Assembly (NCBI RefSeq): GCF_023195885.1
Contig: NZ_JALPKO010000003.1
Span: 124,001-188,000 of the forward strand
Direction of reading: 5' to 3'
DNA from: Methylonatrum kenyense
GTDB taxonomy: Bacteria > Pseudomonadota > Gammaproteobacteria > Nitrococcales > Aquisalimonadaceae
DNA: 64,000 bases
The position numbers were made by a program, and so were the translations under genes. Below, one piece after another: positions 32,285-40,578 of the stretch. Numbering within the stretch: position 1 is the stretch's first letter; each line of letters starts with the position of its first letter. The notes under the pieces are model-generated. The model was not told the DNA's origin. It made no database searches and worked only from the letters and a program-made list of their open reading frames with translations.

Positions 32285-33148
32285 ATGAGTCAGTCCGCAT
32301 ATGTCAGTGAGGCTACCCTGGAAACCTTCGGCGAAGTGGTCATGGAGGCCTCCTTTCGCCAACCGGTGCTGGTGGATTTCTGGGCTGACTGGTGCGAACC
32401 GTGCAAACAGCTCACGCCGGTGCTGGAAAAGCTCACCGAGGAATTCCGCGGTGGCTTCCAGTTGGTCAAGGTCAACTGCGAGGAACAGCAGGAACTGGCG
32501 GCCCAGATCGGTGTTCGGAGTCTGCCCACGGTGCTGCTGGTCAAGGACGGCCAACCCGCGGACCAGTTCCAGGGTGTGTTGCCGGAATCCCAGGTTCGGC
32601 AATTCCTCGAACAGCATGTCAAGGCCCCGGAGGCCAGCCCGCAGGAGCAGATCCAGGCTTTCCTGGAGCAGGGTGACTTTGGTGCGGCCCTGCCGTTGCT
32701 GGTGGATGAGCATCGGGCGAAACCCGACGACAGTGACATCGCGATCGACCTGGCGCGGGCCTTGTTTCATTCCGGCGATGTCGAGCAGGCCGAGTCGGTG
32801 CTCGAACGTCTTCCGGATGCCGCACGTCACGATGACCGGGTAAAGGGGATGCAGGCGCAGCGTGCCTTTGCCGAACGGGTTCAGGCCTTGCCCGATGTCG
32901 CCGAACTGCAAGCCCGACTGCAACGGGACGCAGGCGACGCCGAGGCCCGATACCAGCTCGCCTTGCATCTGGTGGTGCAGGGGGCCTACCAGGAGGCAAT
33001 GGATCATCTGCTGCAACTGGTGCGGACGGCATCGGACTGGAATGATGGGCAGGCTCGGCAGACCCTGTTGGAGGTGTTCAATCTGCTGGGGCCGGAGCAT
33101 CCACTGGCGCGACCCTATCGCCAGAAGCTGTTTCAGCTCATGTATTGA
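32285..33148 (+). CDS. cnoX: thioredoxin-TPR co-chaperone CnoX (YbbN)-like
   Basis: A 287-residue protein with an N-terminal thioredoxin domain (residues about 8-110; active site WCEPC in FWADWCEPCKQ) and a C-terminal TPR region (about 120-285). This architecture is that of CnoX/YbbN, which protects substrates from oxidation and hands them to GroEL. The redox-active Cys-x-x-Cys is intact, unlike E. coli CnoX. AAGGAG lies upstream of the ATG at 32285. Confidence 0.88.
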   Translation: MSQSAYVSEATLETFGEVVMEASFRQPVLVDFWADWCEPCKQLTPVLEKLTEEFRGGFQLVKVNCEEQQELAAQIGVRSLPTVLLVKDGQPADQFQGVLPESQVRQFLEQHVKAPEASPQEQIQAFLEQGDFGAALPLLVDEHRAKPDDSDIAIDLARALFHSGDVEQAESVLERLPDAARHDDRVKGMQAQRAFAERVQALPDVAELQARLQRDAGDAEARYQLALHLVVQGAYQEAMDHLLQLVRTASDWNDGQARQTLLEVFNLLGPEHPLARPYRQKLFQLMY

Positions 33149-33160
33149 TCAGCTCGTCCA

Positions 33161-33331
33161 TCAAGCGCGGGATGGCTTTGCGGAAGCGAAAGAATCCGGC
33201 CCGGAGTCGTGGTTGCGGCTGCGGCGGTAGGCGTCGCCCACCCGTGGCAGAAAGGCATCCAGTTGCTCCGGGGCTGTCCGTCGGTTCGCTTGCCAGTCGG
33301 GGTTCAAAAGCAAGCATCTCCATGTGTTCAA
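33161..33331 (-). CDS. possible small protein downstream of rhombosortase
   Basis: From a TTG at 33331 the minus strand reads 56 codons (MNTWRCLLLNPDWQANRR..., later LDAFLPRVGDAYRRSRNHD) with the GC-rich third positions seen in neighbouring genes. The frame is the same as rrtA, directly beyond the rrtA TGA. It could be a short gene, a remnant, or chance. No family recognised. Confidence 0.25.
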   Translation of the reverse strand: MNTWRCLLLNPDWQANRRTAPEQLDAFLPRVGDAYRRSRNHDSGPDSFASAKPSRA

Positions 33332-33355
33332 AGCGGGCAGGCACCCGGTCCGGTA

Positions 33356-33934
33356 TCAATCCGCAGTCCTCCAGAGCCGCGCCAGCGGCACGGCAAGCAG
33401 TCCCCCCAGCATGCCGTAGAGATGGGCATCGACGATGACCGCGTCGCTCATTTCCTCGGTCAACGATACGGGGGCGCCTTGCACCTGTTCCCAGGCAAGT
33501 TTCGCGGCAAGGAGTGCGATTGCGGCGAAACCGAGCCAGTCGCGGCGCAGGCTGCCATGCAGCGCGGCCGCCGCCCAGATACCCGAGACCACTCCGGACA
33601 GGCCGACATACCAGTCCAGTTGCGGCGCTAGCAGAAACAGACCGAGGGACACGGCGATGCCGCCCAGGGCGGTTGCCAGCAGCAGGCGAACCGGTGACAG
33701 GAATCGCCCAAGAACCAGTACGACCGCGGCGAGACCGGCCATGTTGATCAGCAGATGGGTCGTGTCCAGGTGCACCCAGTGGGCGGTAAGAGTACGCCAG
33801 AGCTCACCGTCCAGAATGGCTTCGCGCTGGTATATGAGTGCATCAGTGACGGCGCCGGGAAGCGCGGTAACGGCCAAGGCTGGCGCAACGATGGCGCCGG
33901 CCGTGGCCGCGGTCGAGGGCCAGGCTCTAGGCAT
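33356..33934 (-). CDS. rrtA: rhombosortase (rhomboid-family protease for GlyGly-CTERM proteins)
   Basis: A 192-residue, six-helix intramembrane serine protease of the rhombosortase subgroup. Catalytic Ser113 is in YVGLSGVVSG and His171 in VDAHLYGM, with the conserved HWVHLDTTHLLIN loop (52-64). Rhombosortases process proteins with C-terminal GlyGly-CTERM anchors for attachment at the cell surface. It overlaps the upstream protease gene by 8 bases (ATGCCTAG), so the enzyme and a substrate are co-translated. Confidence 0.9.
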   Translation of the reverse strand: MPRAWPSTAATAGAIVAPALAVTALPGAVTDALIYQREAILDGELWRTLTAHWVHLDTTHLLINMAGLAAVVLVLGRFLSPVRLLLATALGGIAVSLGLFLLAPQLDWYVGLSGVVSGIWAAAALHGSLRRDWLGFAAIALLAAKLAWEQVQGAPVSLTEEMSDAVIVDAHLYGMLGGLLAVPLARLWRTAD

Positions 33935-35330
33935 CGTGCTGTCGCCAGCGCCACGACGTGGCCTTCAGGCCAAGCAGCAGCAGGATCCAGGCGGGCGAAA
34001 GGTTGCCGCCACCGCCGCCACTGCTGCCGGAGCCGCTTGCGGACCGGGATTCACCGGAAACCGTGCAGCTTTCGCCGGAGACATCAACCGACATGTCCAG
34101 CACCTCCAGGTTGCCGTGGTTATCGTAGAAGAACAGCTTTATCGCCGATTGGCGCGGCTCATCGCCGCTGGCTGTCAGTTTCAGGGCAATACGACCGTGG
34201 TCCTGATCGATATCTGCCGCAGCGGCCAGTTGCAAGCCGTTCCCGTCGACATGGGGCGCGAACACATGACGATTGCTATGTGCGAGGAAATCGAGATGCA
34301 CCGTGCCGCTTTCGCAAAAGGTTAATTCCTGCCGTGCCGCATCCTCGTCGGCAAAGCGCAGTTGCATGCTGTCCACCGAACTGTTTGCGGTCGCCGTCTC
34401 GACCCAGTCACGCAGACGCGACACGTCCGTGTAGACGGCTGGTCGGCGCCGTTGCTCGCCGTTGACGGTCAGCGGCTCGCCGCAGGGGCTGCGGCCGAAG
34501 CTGACGATGCCGGTCTGGACGTCCCGGTTGCCGTCGTTGAAGAACAGCGGACCACCGCTGTCTCCGAAACAGGCTTCGCCGACCTCCTCGGTGCTGACCG
34601 CCCCTGTGGTGCCGGCGCAAAGCATCCGGGCGGTGATCGTGCCGTTGCCCCAGACCGCGCGGCACTCGCGGCGCGGAATCAGTGGATGCGCCTCCAGGCG
34701 CTGAAGTACCGTCTCGCGGGGTGTGGGTGCCGGGTCCTCCGTCCAGCCCCAACCCAGCAGGCTCATCGGGTGGTCCTCCGGCGCATTCAGCGCCTGATCT
34801 ACGGCACTAGGGTCCGCAAGCGCCACCGGATCTCCCAAGTCGTCAGGGCCCCCGTTCAGTATGCCGGAACTCCGGGTTTCCAGCTTCAGCACGGCGATAT
34901 CGTTGTCGAAACCGCCGCTGCCGTTGGCAAAGCCGGCATGGATCACGTAGCGCTCGACACTGACCCGGATGCCGGTTTCGCTGTAATCGCGCTCACCGAA
35001 GCGCAACTCCAGGTCCGATGGTGCCAGCGGCACGGCGCCATCCTGGTTTCGCTGGCTGCTTGCGAACAGGCAATGGGCTGCGGTCATCACCCAGCCATCG
35101 CTTATCAGGGTTGCAGCGCAGAATGGACGTTGGCCGTTCCGAAGCCGCAGGTTGGCCAGCCAGTCGGGTACGTCCTCGTCGGCGGTTACATCCTCGCCGC
35201 CAATGATGAACGGGGTCACCGTGTCGCCTGCGATGGCGGTTGCATGGGTCAGGCTCAGCGCCACCGTTGCAGCGGCAACGAGCGCCAGAAAATGCGAGAT
35301 CGGGGAGACGGTGTACATGGTGCGCGGCAT
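33927..35330 (-). CDS. trypsin-like serine protease with GlyGly-CTERM anchor (first)
   Basis: A 467-residue exported S1-family protease: signal peptide (about 1-35), IIGGEDV activation-type site, triad H86 (TAAHC), D144 (FDNDIAVLKL) and S258 (GDSGGPL), a beta-rich C-terminal region, then a Gly/Ser linker (SGSGSSGGGGG), a hydrophobic helix (LSPAWILLLLGL) and a basic end. The last part is a GlyGly-CTERM signal. It is coupled to the rhombosortase gene that follows. Confidence 0.9.
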   Translation of the reverse strand: MPRTMYTVSPISHFLALVAAATVALSLTHATAIAGDTVTPFIIGGEDVTADEDVPDWLANLRLRNGQRPFCAATLISDGWVMTAAHCLFASSQRNQDGAVPLAPSDLELRFGERDYSETGIRVSVERYVIHAGFANGSGGFDNDIAVLKLETRSSGILNGGPDDLGDPVALADPSAVDQALNAPEDHPMSLLGWGWTEDPAPTPRETVLQRLEAHPLIPRRECRAVWGNGTITARMLCAGTTGAVSTEEVGEACFGDSGGPLFFNDGNRDVQTGIVSFGRSPCGEPLTVNGEQRRRPAVYTDVSRLRDWVETATANSSVDSMQLRFADEDAARQELTFCESGTVHLDFLAHSNRHVFAPHVDGNGLQLAAAADIDQDHGRIALKLTASGDEPRQSAIKLFFYDNHGNLEVLDMSVDVSGESCTVSGESRSASGSGSSGGGGGNLSPAWILLLLGLKATSWRWRQHDA

Positions 35331-35403
35331 CCTTGATTGCGGTAAGCAGTGACGAAATCTGGTCCGCGAACGGACGCGCCAACGCCATGCAGCAAGGTTA
35401 TCG

Positions 35404-35429
35404 CGACTAAAGGCGTACGTCTTTAGACG
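35404..35429. promoter_or_regulatory. 26-base near-palindrome between divergent genes
   Basis: CGACTAAAGGCGT and ACGTCTTTAGACG are inverted copies with two mismatches and no spacer; the inner 20 bases have one. It lies in the 294-base gap between the first GlyGly-CTERM protease and the META-domain gene and looks like an operator for a dimeric regulator. The remainder of this gap shows no gene. Confidence 0.45.
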
Positions 35430-35624
35430 GAGACAGTAGTACTTTGAGGAAACCCCTCAGTCGGCAATCCGAAGCTTGCGGTGCGCCCGTGACGGGGATT
35501 TTCACTGACGTGGGGAACATCGGCGGATTGACGGGTTCTGACAGACACGAGAGCAACAACGGGTCACCTGTCCGAAGCCGGACACCGGGGCAGGCAAACT
35601 GGTACTGATTGAGGAGGACGTTTG

Positions 35625-36095
35625 ATGATGGATCGCTACTGGACGTGGATAGCCGCGGCAATTGCGACACTCCTGCTAACGGGTATCGCCAAGGCGGGCG
35701 AGGCAGACCCGGCAGTATTGGATGATGACTGGCACATGGTTGCGTTCGCCGTTGCCGGTGATGAAGAAGACCGCGAAATGGTGCCGATCTTCTCGATTCG
35801 GGTGAACGAGGAGGGCACCGCCGAAGGCATCGCTGCCTGCAACCGCTGGAATGCCGAGGCCGACTTCTTCGCCGATGGCCGTGTGCGGTTCAAGGATTTC
35901 TCGCAGACGCGTTCGGTCTGCCGGTTCAATGACATTGTCGCGCGGACGATGGATGCCCGGTACACCGACCATCTCCGCAACCAGGATATGGATTACAAGA
36001 TCGAGGACGACCAGCTGATCCTGGAATTTGATGACGGCGAGCGCTGGACCTTCCAGGTCATCGAACAGGACGCAACCGAGCCGGCGCCGAACTAA
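35625..36095 (+). CDS. exported META-domain (HslJ-like) protein
   Basis: A 156-residue protein with a signal peptide (to about GIAKAGEA) and one META-like domain (DDDWHMVAFAVAG ... GIAACNRWNAEADFF). GAGGAGG precedes ATG codons at 35625 and 35628. Function unknown. Confidence 0.75.
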   Translation: MMDRYWTWIAAAIATLLLTGIAKAGEADPAVLDDDWHMVAFAVAGDEEDREMVPIFSIRVNEEGTAEGIAACNRWNAEADFFADGRVRFKDFSQTRSVCRFNDIVARTMDARYTDHLRNQDMDYKIEDDQLILEFDDGERWTFQVIEQDATEPAPN

Positions 36096-36100
36096 TTTGA

Positions 36101-36559
36101 GTGACTGGTAACGTACGCCGTCTGCTGCTGGTACTTGGCGATCAGCTCGATGCCGGCAGCACGATGCTGCGGATCGCGAGCAGGATGGCGGAGGTGTCCC
36201 ACGAGGCCCACGCGGCCACCCATGTCTGGTCCCACAAGGCGCGCCTCACCCTGTTTCTCTCTGCGATGCGGCATTCCTGCGGCCTGCGCGGGGAGCAGGG
36301 CTTCGATATCACCTACCATGCACTGGAATCGCATGAAAATAGCCGGCTCGCTGAACTGCTCAAGCAGGATCTGAAGCAGTTACAGCCGTCGGCGGTGCGT
36401 CTCGTGCTGCCCCGCGACTTCCGGGTCCATCAGGAACTCAGTGCCGTGTGCAAGGCTGCGGGCGTGCCGCTGGAGACGGTTGCCGACGGCCATTTCATCG
36501 ATTCGCCGGAGAACGTTGCCGACTGGGCCAGCGGCCGCCAGCAGTTGCGGCTGGAATAG
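36101..36559 (+). pseudogene. truncated cryptochrome/photolyase (FeS-BCP type), N-terminal domain only
   Basis: The 152 residues (RRLLLVLGDQLDAGSTML ... VWSHKARLTLFLSAMRHS ... WASGRQQLRLE) match the N-terminal antenna-type domain of the prokaryotic (6-4) photolyase/cryptochrome group, whose members are about 500 residues. The reading ends at a stop where the family normally continues with a tyrosine/phenylalanine-rich helix. The FAD- and FeS-binding portion is missing from the window. The next base pair begins the oppositely oriented protease gene. Most likely a broken remnant. Confidence 0.75.
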
Positions 36560-36560
36560 A

Positions 36561-37973
36561 TCAGTGTTTCCTTGGTCTCCGTCGCCGCAGCCAGTCGGTC
36601 AGACCCAGCAGCAGAAGCGTGGCCCAGGGCCAGGACAGCGCGCCGCCACCGCCACCGCTGCTGCTGCTGCTACTCGTCCGCGGCGTTGGTCCGGCGGGTG
36701 CGCCAGGCACCAGATCATCCATGATGCCCGGGTCGGCCCCGATGTCGGGCGAGCCTTCGTCCCCGGTGCACCGGGAGCCTGCCACCGTTAATCCGAGTAC
36801 GGCGTCCTGAATATTCAGGAACTCGTCGAAGACGACAAAGGTGAGATTGAATCGCTCGCTCTCGCTTCGGGGAGTGAGGGTCAAATCGATGCTGCCGTTG
36901 GTCAAGTCGATGTCCAGCGAATTGACGTCGAGCGCCACATTGGAAAAGTAGCGCGGATCGAAAATCCGGTTACGCCGTGAGTCCGGATCGAAGGTCAGCT
37001 TAACGTCGAACGCCTCGCATTCCTCGACCGTGACGTTGGATGAGCTTCCTACCTGCAGGTCCAGCGCGCCAGCCCGCTCGGATCCCACGGTCGTGTTGAT
37101 CCACTGGCCGAAGGTCGCCACGTTCGTATACACCGAGGGCATTCGACTCCCGTCCGAGCGTTCGCCGCATCCGCTACCGAAGCTGACGATGCCAAACTGC
37201 TCTGCGAATTCGTTGCCGGCGTCGAACAGGGGACCGCCACTGTCGCCGAAGCAAGGGCTCTGGTCGTCTTCCTCGGGGTCTAGCACACCGGCACAGATCA
37301 TGTTCTCGGTGATCACGCCGCTGGCGTAGAAATCGGCACATTCATCCCTGGCCACCACTGGATGGTCATCCAGCCGTTGCAGCACGGATTCCCGCTCGGA
37401 GGCGTTGCCGGATCTTTCCGTGAGGCCCCAGCCAAGCAGCGACAGCGGATCGCCGGCCGCCGGTTCCTCCATCGGCAGGTTGACCGGCTCGCGGTTGTCA
37501 CCGGCATCGCCGGCCAGCTTCAGCAGGGCCACGTCGCTGTCGAACTGGGTGCTTGTGTCCGAATAGTCGGGATGGAGCACCACCCGTTCCGCGAAGGCGC
37601 CAGCCGAATTGGGATAGCTGCGATCATCATCGAAATCCGCCTGATCGAACTGGACGTAGATGTCCCGCGGTGGCATCGGGAATAGCTGACCGAATTCTGA
37701 CTTCAGGAAGAAGATGCAATGGGCGGCCGTCATTGCCCAGCCCTCGGCCACCAGGGTCGCTGCGCAGACCGGCTGGCTGATCGAGTCGTCCGGCAGTACC
37801 AGCCGGTAATTGGCCAGCCAGGACGGCACATCGCCGTCGTCCACCGGCTCGCCTCCGATGATCAGCGGCTGAAAGCCGGTGTCGTCTGCCTGGATTGGAG
37901 TTGCCAGCGCCACTGACGCCAGCAGTACACCGACGGCCGTGAGGCCGGCCGTTGGCCCGCTGCTCTTTCGCAT
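36561..37973 (-). CDS. trypsin-like serine protease with GlyGly-CTERM anchor (second)
   Basis: A 470-residue paralogue of the first protease: signal peptide (to about 30), LIIGGEPV, triad H85, D147 (FDSDVALLKL) and S245 (GDSGGPL), and a C-terminal Ser/Gly linker, helix (ALSWPWATLLLLGL) and arginine-rich end. It is a second likely substrate of the rhombosortase at 33356. It stands between the truncated photolyase and DUF2256. Confidence 0.9.
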   Translation of the reverse strand: MRKSSGPTAGLTAVGVLLASVALATPIQADDTGFQPLIIGGEPVDDGDVPSWLANYRLVLPDDSISQPVCAATLVAEGWAMTAAHCIFFLKSEFGQLFPMPPRDIYVQFDQADFDDDRSYPNSAGAFAERVVLHPDYSDTSTQFDSDVALLKLAGDAGDNREPVNLPMEEPAAGDPLSLLGWGLTERSGNASERESVLQRLDDHPVVARDECADFYASGVITENMICAGVLDPEEDDQSPCFGDSGGPLFDAGNEFAEQFGIVSFGSGCGERSDGSRMPSVYTNVATFGQWINTTVGSERAGALDLQVGSSSNVTVEECEAFDVKLTFDPDSRRNRIFDPRYFSNVALDVNSLDIDLTNGSIDLTLTPRSESERFNLTFVVFDEFLNIQDAVLGLTVAGSRCTGDEGSPDIGADPGIMDDLVPGAPAGPTPRTSSSSSSGGGGGALSWPWATLLLLGLTDWLRRRRPRKH

Positions 37974-38054
37974 CGCCCACCCTCCCCTGTTTCCTGTAAG
38001 TAATACTCCAGGTTGGCGGATTCCGCCAGCAGGTTATTCCGGTCCGGCCCATCT

Positions 38055-38210
38055 TTATGCGTTGCTCGGAGCTGCATTCCTGTGCCGTTGGCAACGCTCC
38101 GAGCAGAATTTCACGTGATCCCAGTCCCGCGCCCATTTCTTTCTCCAACTGAACGGACGGCCGCAGAGCGCGCAGGTCTTATCCGGAAGATGGGGTTTGC
38201 GGTGGGCCAT
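38055..38210 (-). CDS. DUF2256 small zinc-ribbon-like protein
   Basis: A 51-residue protein starting MAHRKPHLPDKTCALCGRPF and continuing WRKKWARDWDHVKFCSERC. The CxxC...CxxxC pattern with the WRKKW/DW core is characteristic of DUF2256. The family is often encoded with cryptochrome/photolyase genes, so it may be a leftover of the locus broken at 36559. Its ATG overlaps the upstream stop (TGATG). Confidence 0.85.
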   Translation of the reverse strand: MAHRKPHLPDKTCALCGRPFSWRKKWARDWDHVKFCSERCQRHRNAAPSNA

Positions 38211-38335
38211 CAGTCCTCGGCCTGGAATAACAAGAGCCGGAGGCGGCCAGCCGAGTTATCGGGGGCGACGACCGGGCCCTTCCCGTCGATGCGCAGCTCC
38301 GGTTTGAACCAGAACGGTTCGACGCCGGAGGTCAT
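38210..38335 (-). CDS. 41-residue ORF coupled between ABC transporter and DUF2256
   Basis: Reads MTSGVEPFWFKPELRIDG and ends RLRLLLFQAED. Its ATG overlaps the ABC transporter stop (ATGA) and its stop overlaps the DUF2256 start (TGATG), so all three are stitched together. No family recognised; support is the double overlap and GC-rich third positions. Confidence 0.5.
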   Translation of the reverse strand: MTSGVEPFWFKPELRIDGKGPVVAPDNSAGRLRLLLFQAED

Positions 38336-40155
38336 GGTCCCTGACTTCCGGCGAAATCCCGAACCACACCGGGCCCGGAGGGTGCGCCGAACTGTAATCG
38401 GGCCAGACGGGCATACAGCGGGCTGGTGCGCAGCAGTTCGGTGTGGTTGCCCACCGCCTGCAAGCGGCCCTGGTCCAGTACCGCAATGCGATCCGCGGCG
38501 ACCACAGTGGCCAGCCGGTGGGCGATGACCAGACTAGTGCGGTTCTGCATCAGCTTCTCCAAAGCCTGCTGGACCTGCTGTTCGCTCTCCGCGTCCAGGC
38601 TGGATGTGGCCTCGTCCAGCAGCAGCAGGCTCGGATTCCGCAGGATGGCACGGGCAATGGCAATGCGCTGGCGCTGGCCGCCCGACAGGCGGATGCCGCC
38701 GCTGCCCAATTGCGTGTCGAAACCGTCCGGCAGGCGGCTCAGGAACTCGGTACACCAGGCGGCCTCTGCCGCGGCAAGCACCTCGGCATCGGTGGCCGAG
38801 GGGCGGCCATAGCGGATGTTCTCGCGCGCGCTGCCGGTAAACAGCACCGGTTCCTGGGACACCAGGCCAATGCGCTCGCGCAGGGCGACCGGATCCAGTT
38901 CCCGCAGGTCAATGCCGTCAAGCAGGATTCGGCCGGACTGCGGGTCATGGAAACGCAACAGCAGGGCGAGCAGCGTGCTTTTGCCGGCGCCGCTTGGACC
39001 GACCAGCGCCAGGCGTTCGCCGGGCCGCAGTTCCAGACTGACATCGTGCAGTGCCGGTTGGCCCGGGCGGGACGCATAGTGAAAGGATACGGCCTCCAGG
39101 CTTACCCGCCCGGCCGTTGCCGGCGGCAGTTGGCGTGCCGCTGCCGGTGCCTTGATCCGCGGATCGGTGTTGAGCAGTTCCAGCAGCCGTTCGGTGGCCC
39201 CGGCCGCTCGATACAGATCGCCGATGACTTCCGAGATCGCTCCGGTGGCGCCGGCGGCAAGCACGGCGTAAAAGACAAAGGCCGAGAGTTCGCCGGCACT
39301 CATGCGGCCGGCAAGCACGTCATGTCCGCCTTGCCAGAGGATCACGCCCACCGCGGTGAACACCAGCAGCAGCACCGCCCCGGTCAGCAGTGCGCGCTGC
39401 AGGATACGTCGCCGGGCGGTGCCGAAGGCGGCCTCCACATGCTCGGCAAAGCGCTGCCGGTCGGTCTCTTCATGGCCGAAGGCCTGCACCGTCTGGATGG
39501 CGTGCAGCGACTCTCCTGCGTAGCTGCCGACGTCGGCCACCTTCTGTTGCGAATCCCGGGAAAGGCGCCGTACCCGCCGGCCGTAGACCAGGATCGGCAC
39601 CATCACCAGCGGCAGGCCGATCAGCACCAGCGCAGTCAGCCTGGGGCTGGTCACGAACAGCATGATCAGCGCGCCGATCAGCAACAGCCCGTTGCGCACC
39701 GCAATCGAGAACGAGGAGCCGAGAATGCTCTGCAGCAGCGTGGTATCAGTGGTGATCCGGGACTGGATCTCGCCCACGCCGTTGTCTTCGAAAAAGGCCG
39801 GTTCCAGGCGCAGCACGTGGCTGTAGACCGCCTGCCGCAGGTCCGCGGCCACCCGCTCACCGATCCAGGAGACGTAGTAGAAGCGTAGCGCCGAGGCGCT
39901 GGCCATGATCAGGATGATGCCGAGTACCAGCAACAGCATCCGATCCAGCGCTGCCGGGTCGCCGGCAAGAAATCCCTGGTCAATCACCAGCCGCAGACCC
40001 TGGCCGATGGCGAGCACACTGCCGGCGGCGATGACCAGCAGAATGGCGGCGCTCAACACCTGCCTGCGATAGGGTGCCAGGAACCGGAGCAGGTGTTTCA
40101 GGTCTTCCAGATGGCGGCCGCGGGGCCGCTGTAGCAGATCGGAGTCTCTCGCCAT
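38332..40155 (-). CDS. ABC transporter, fused permease and ATPase (MsbA/lipid-exporter-like)
   Basis: A 607-residue type IV exporter half-transporter: six helices (about 30-310) and an ATPase with Walker A GPSGAGKST, signature LSGGQRQR, Walker B LLLLDEATS and an IAHRL switch. It resembles MsbA-type exporters (TIGR02204-like). Substrate cannot be told. Confidence 0.92.
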   Translation of the reverse strand: MARDSDLLQRPRGRHLEDLKHLLRFLAPYRRQVLSAAILLVIAAGSVLAIGQGLRLVIDQGFLAGDPAALDRMLLLVLGIILIMASASALRFYYVSWIGERVAADLRQAVYSHVLRLEPAFFEDNGVGEIQSRITTDTTLLQSILGSSFSIAVRNGLLLIGALIMLFVTSPRLTALVLIGLPLVMVPILVYGRRVRRLSRDSQQKVADVGSYAGESLHAIQTVQAFGHEETDRQRFAEHVEAAFGTARRRILQRALLTGAVLLLVFTAVGVILWQGGHDVLAGRMSAGELSAFVFYAVLAAGATGAISEVIGDLYRAAGATERLLELLNTDPRIKAPAAARQLPPATAGRVSLEAVSFHYASRPGQPALHDVSLELRPGERLALVGPSGAGKSTLLALLLRFHDPQSGRILLDGIDLRELDPVALRERIGLVSQEPVLFTGSARENIRYGRPSATDAEVLAAAEAAWCTEFLSRLPDGFDTQLGSGGIRLSGGQRQRIAIARAILRNPSLLLLDEATSSLDAESEQQVQQALEKLMQNRTSLVIAHRLATVVAADRIAVLDQGRLQAVGNHTELLRTSPLYARLARLQFGAPSGPGVVRDFAGSQGP

Positions 40156-40179
40156 GCGTCTTCCAGGATCAAACCGGCA

Positions 40180-40578
40180 ATGGCCTTGTTGACCATGTCG
40201 CCGGGCATTCGTTACACGCTGCTGCAGGTGCCGGGGCTGGTGTTCCTCGGTACCTTACTCTGGATTGCCTGGGACCGTGGCTGGCTCGGTAGCGAAACGG
40301 CCGGCTTGCTTCTGCTGATCTGGGTCGTGAAGGACGTCCTGCTCTATCCGCTCTACCGGCCGGCCCTGCGCGGCCCGGCACCAAGTGGCGGTTCGGCCCT
40401 GGTGGGCATGCAGGCCAGGGTGCGCAGGCGGCTCGCACCGGTGGGGCAGGTCACCTTGTTTGGCGAGGTCTGGCGTGCCCGCAGCTCCGATGACGCACCG
40501 ATTGAGTCTGGTGAACGGGTCACCGTGGTCGCGGCAAAAGGCCTCACGCTGATGGTGGTTCCTGTTCGCAAACACTGA
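40180..40578 (+). CDS. NfeD-like membrane protein
   Basis: A 132-residue protein with two N-terminal helices and a C-terminal OB-fold domain (SALVGMQARVRRRLAPVGQVTLFGEVWRA ... SGERVTVVAAKGLTLMV), the short NfeD architecture. The partner stomatin/protease usually found beside nfeD is absent here. Confidence 0.85.
   Translation: MALLTMSPGIRYTLLQVPGLVFLGTLLWIAWDRGWLGSETAGLLLLIWVVKDVLLYPLYRPALRGPAPSGGSALVGMQARVRRRLAPVGQVTLFGEVWRARSSDDAPIESGERVTVVAAKGLTLMVVPVRKH

Noticed and set aside
33138-33359. 73-codon minus-strand ORF after rrtA in another frame
   Set aside because: Proline/arginine-rich composition in a frame with poor third-position GC; the alternative frame at 33161-33331 looks more coding-like, and that too is only tentative.
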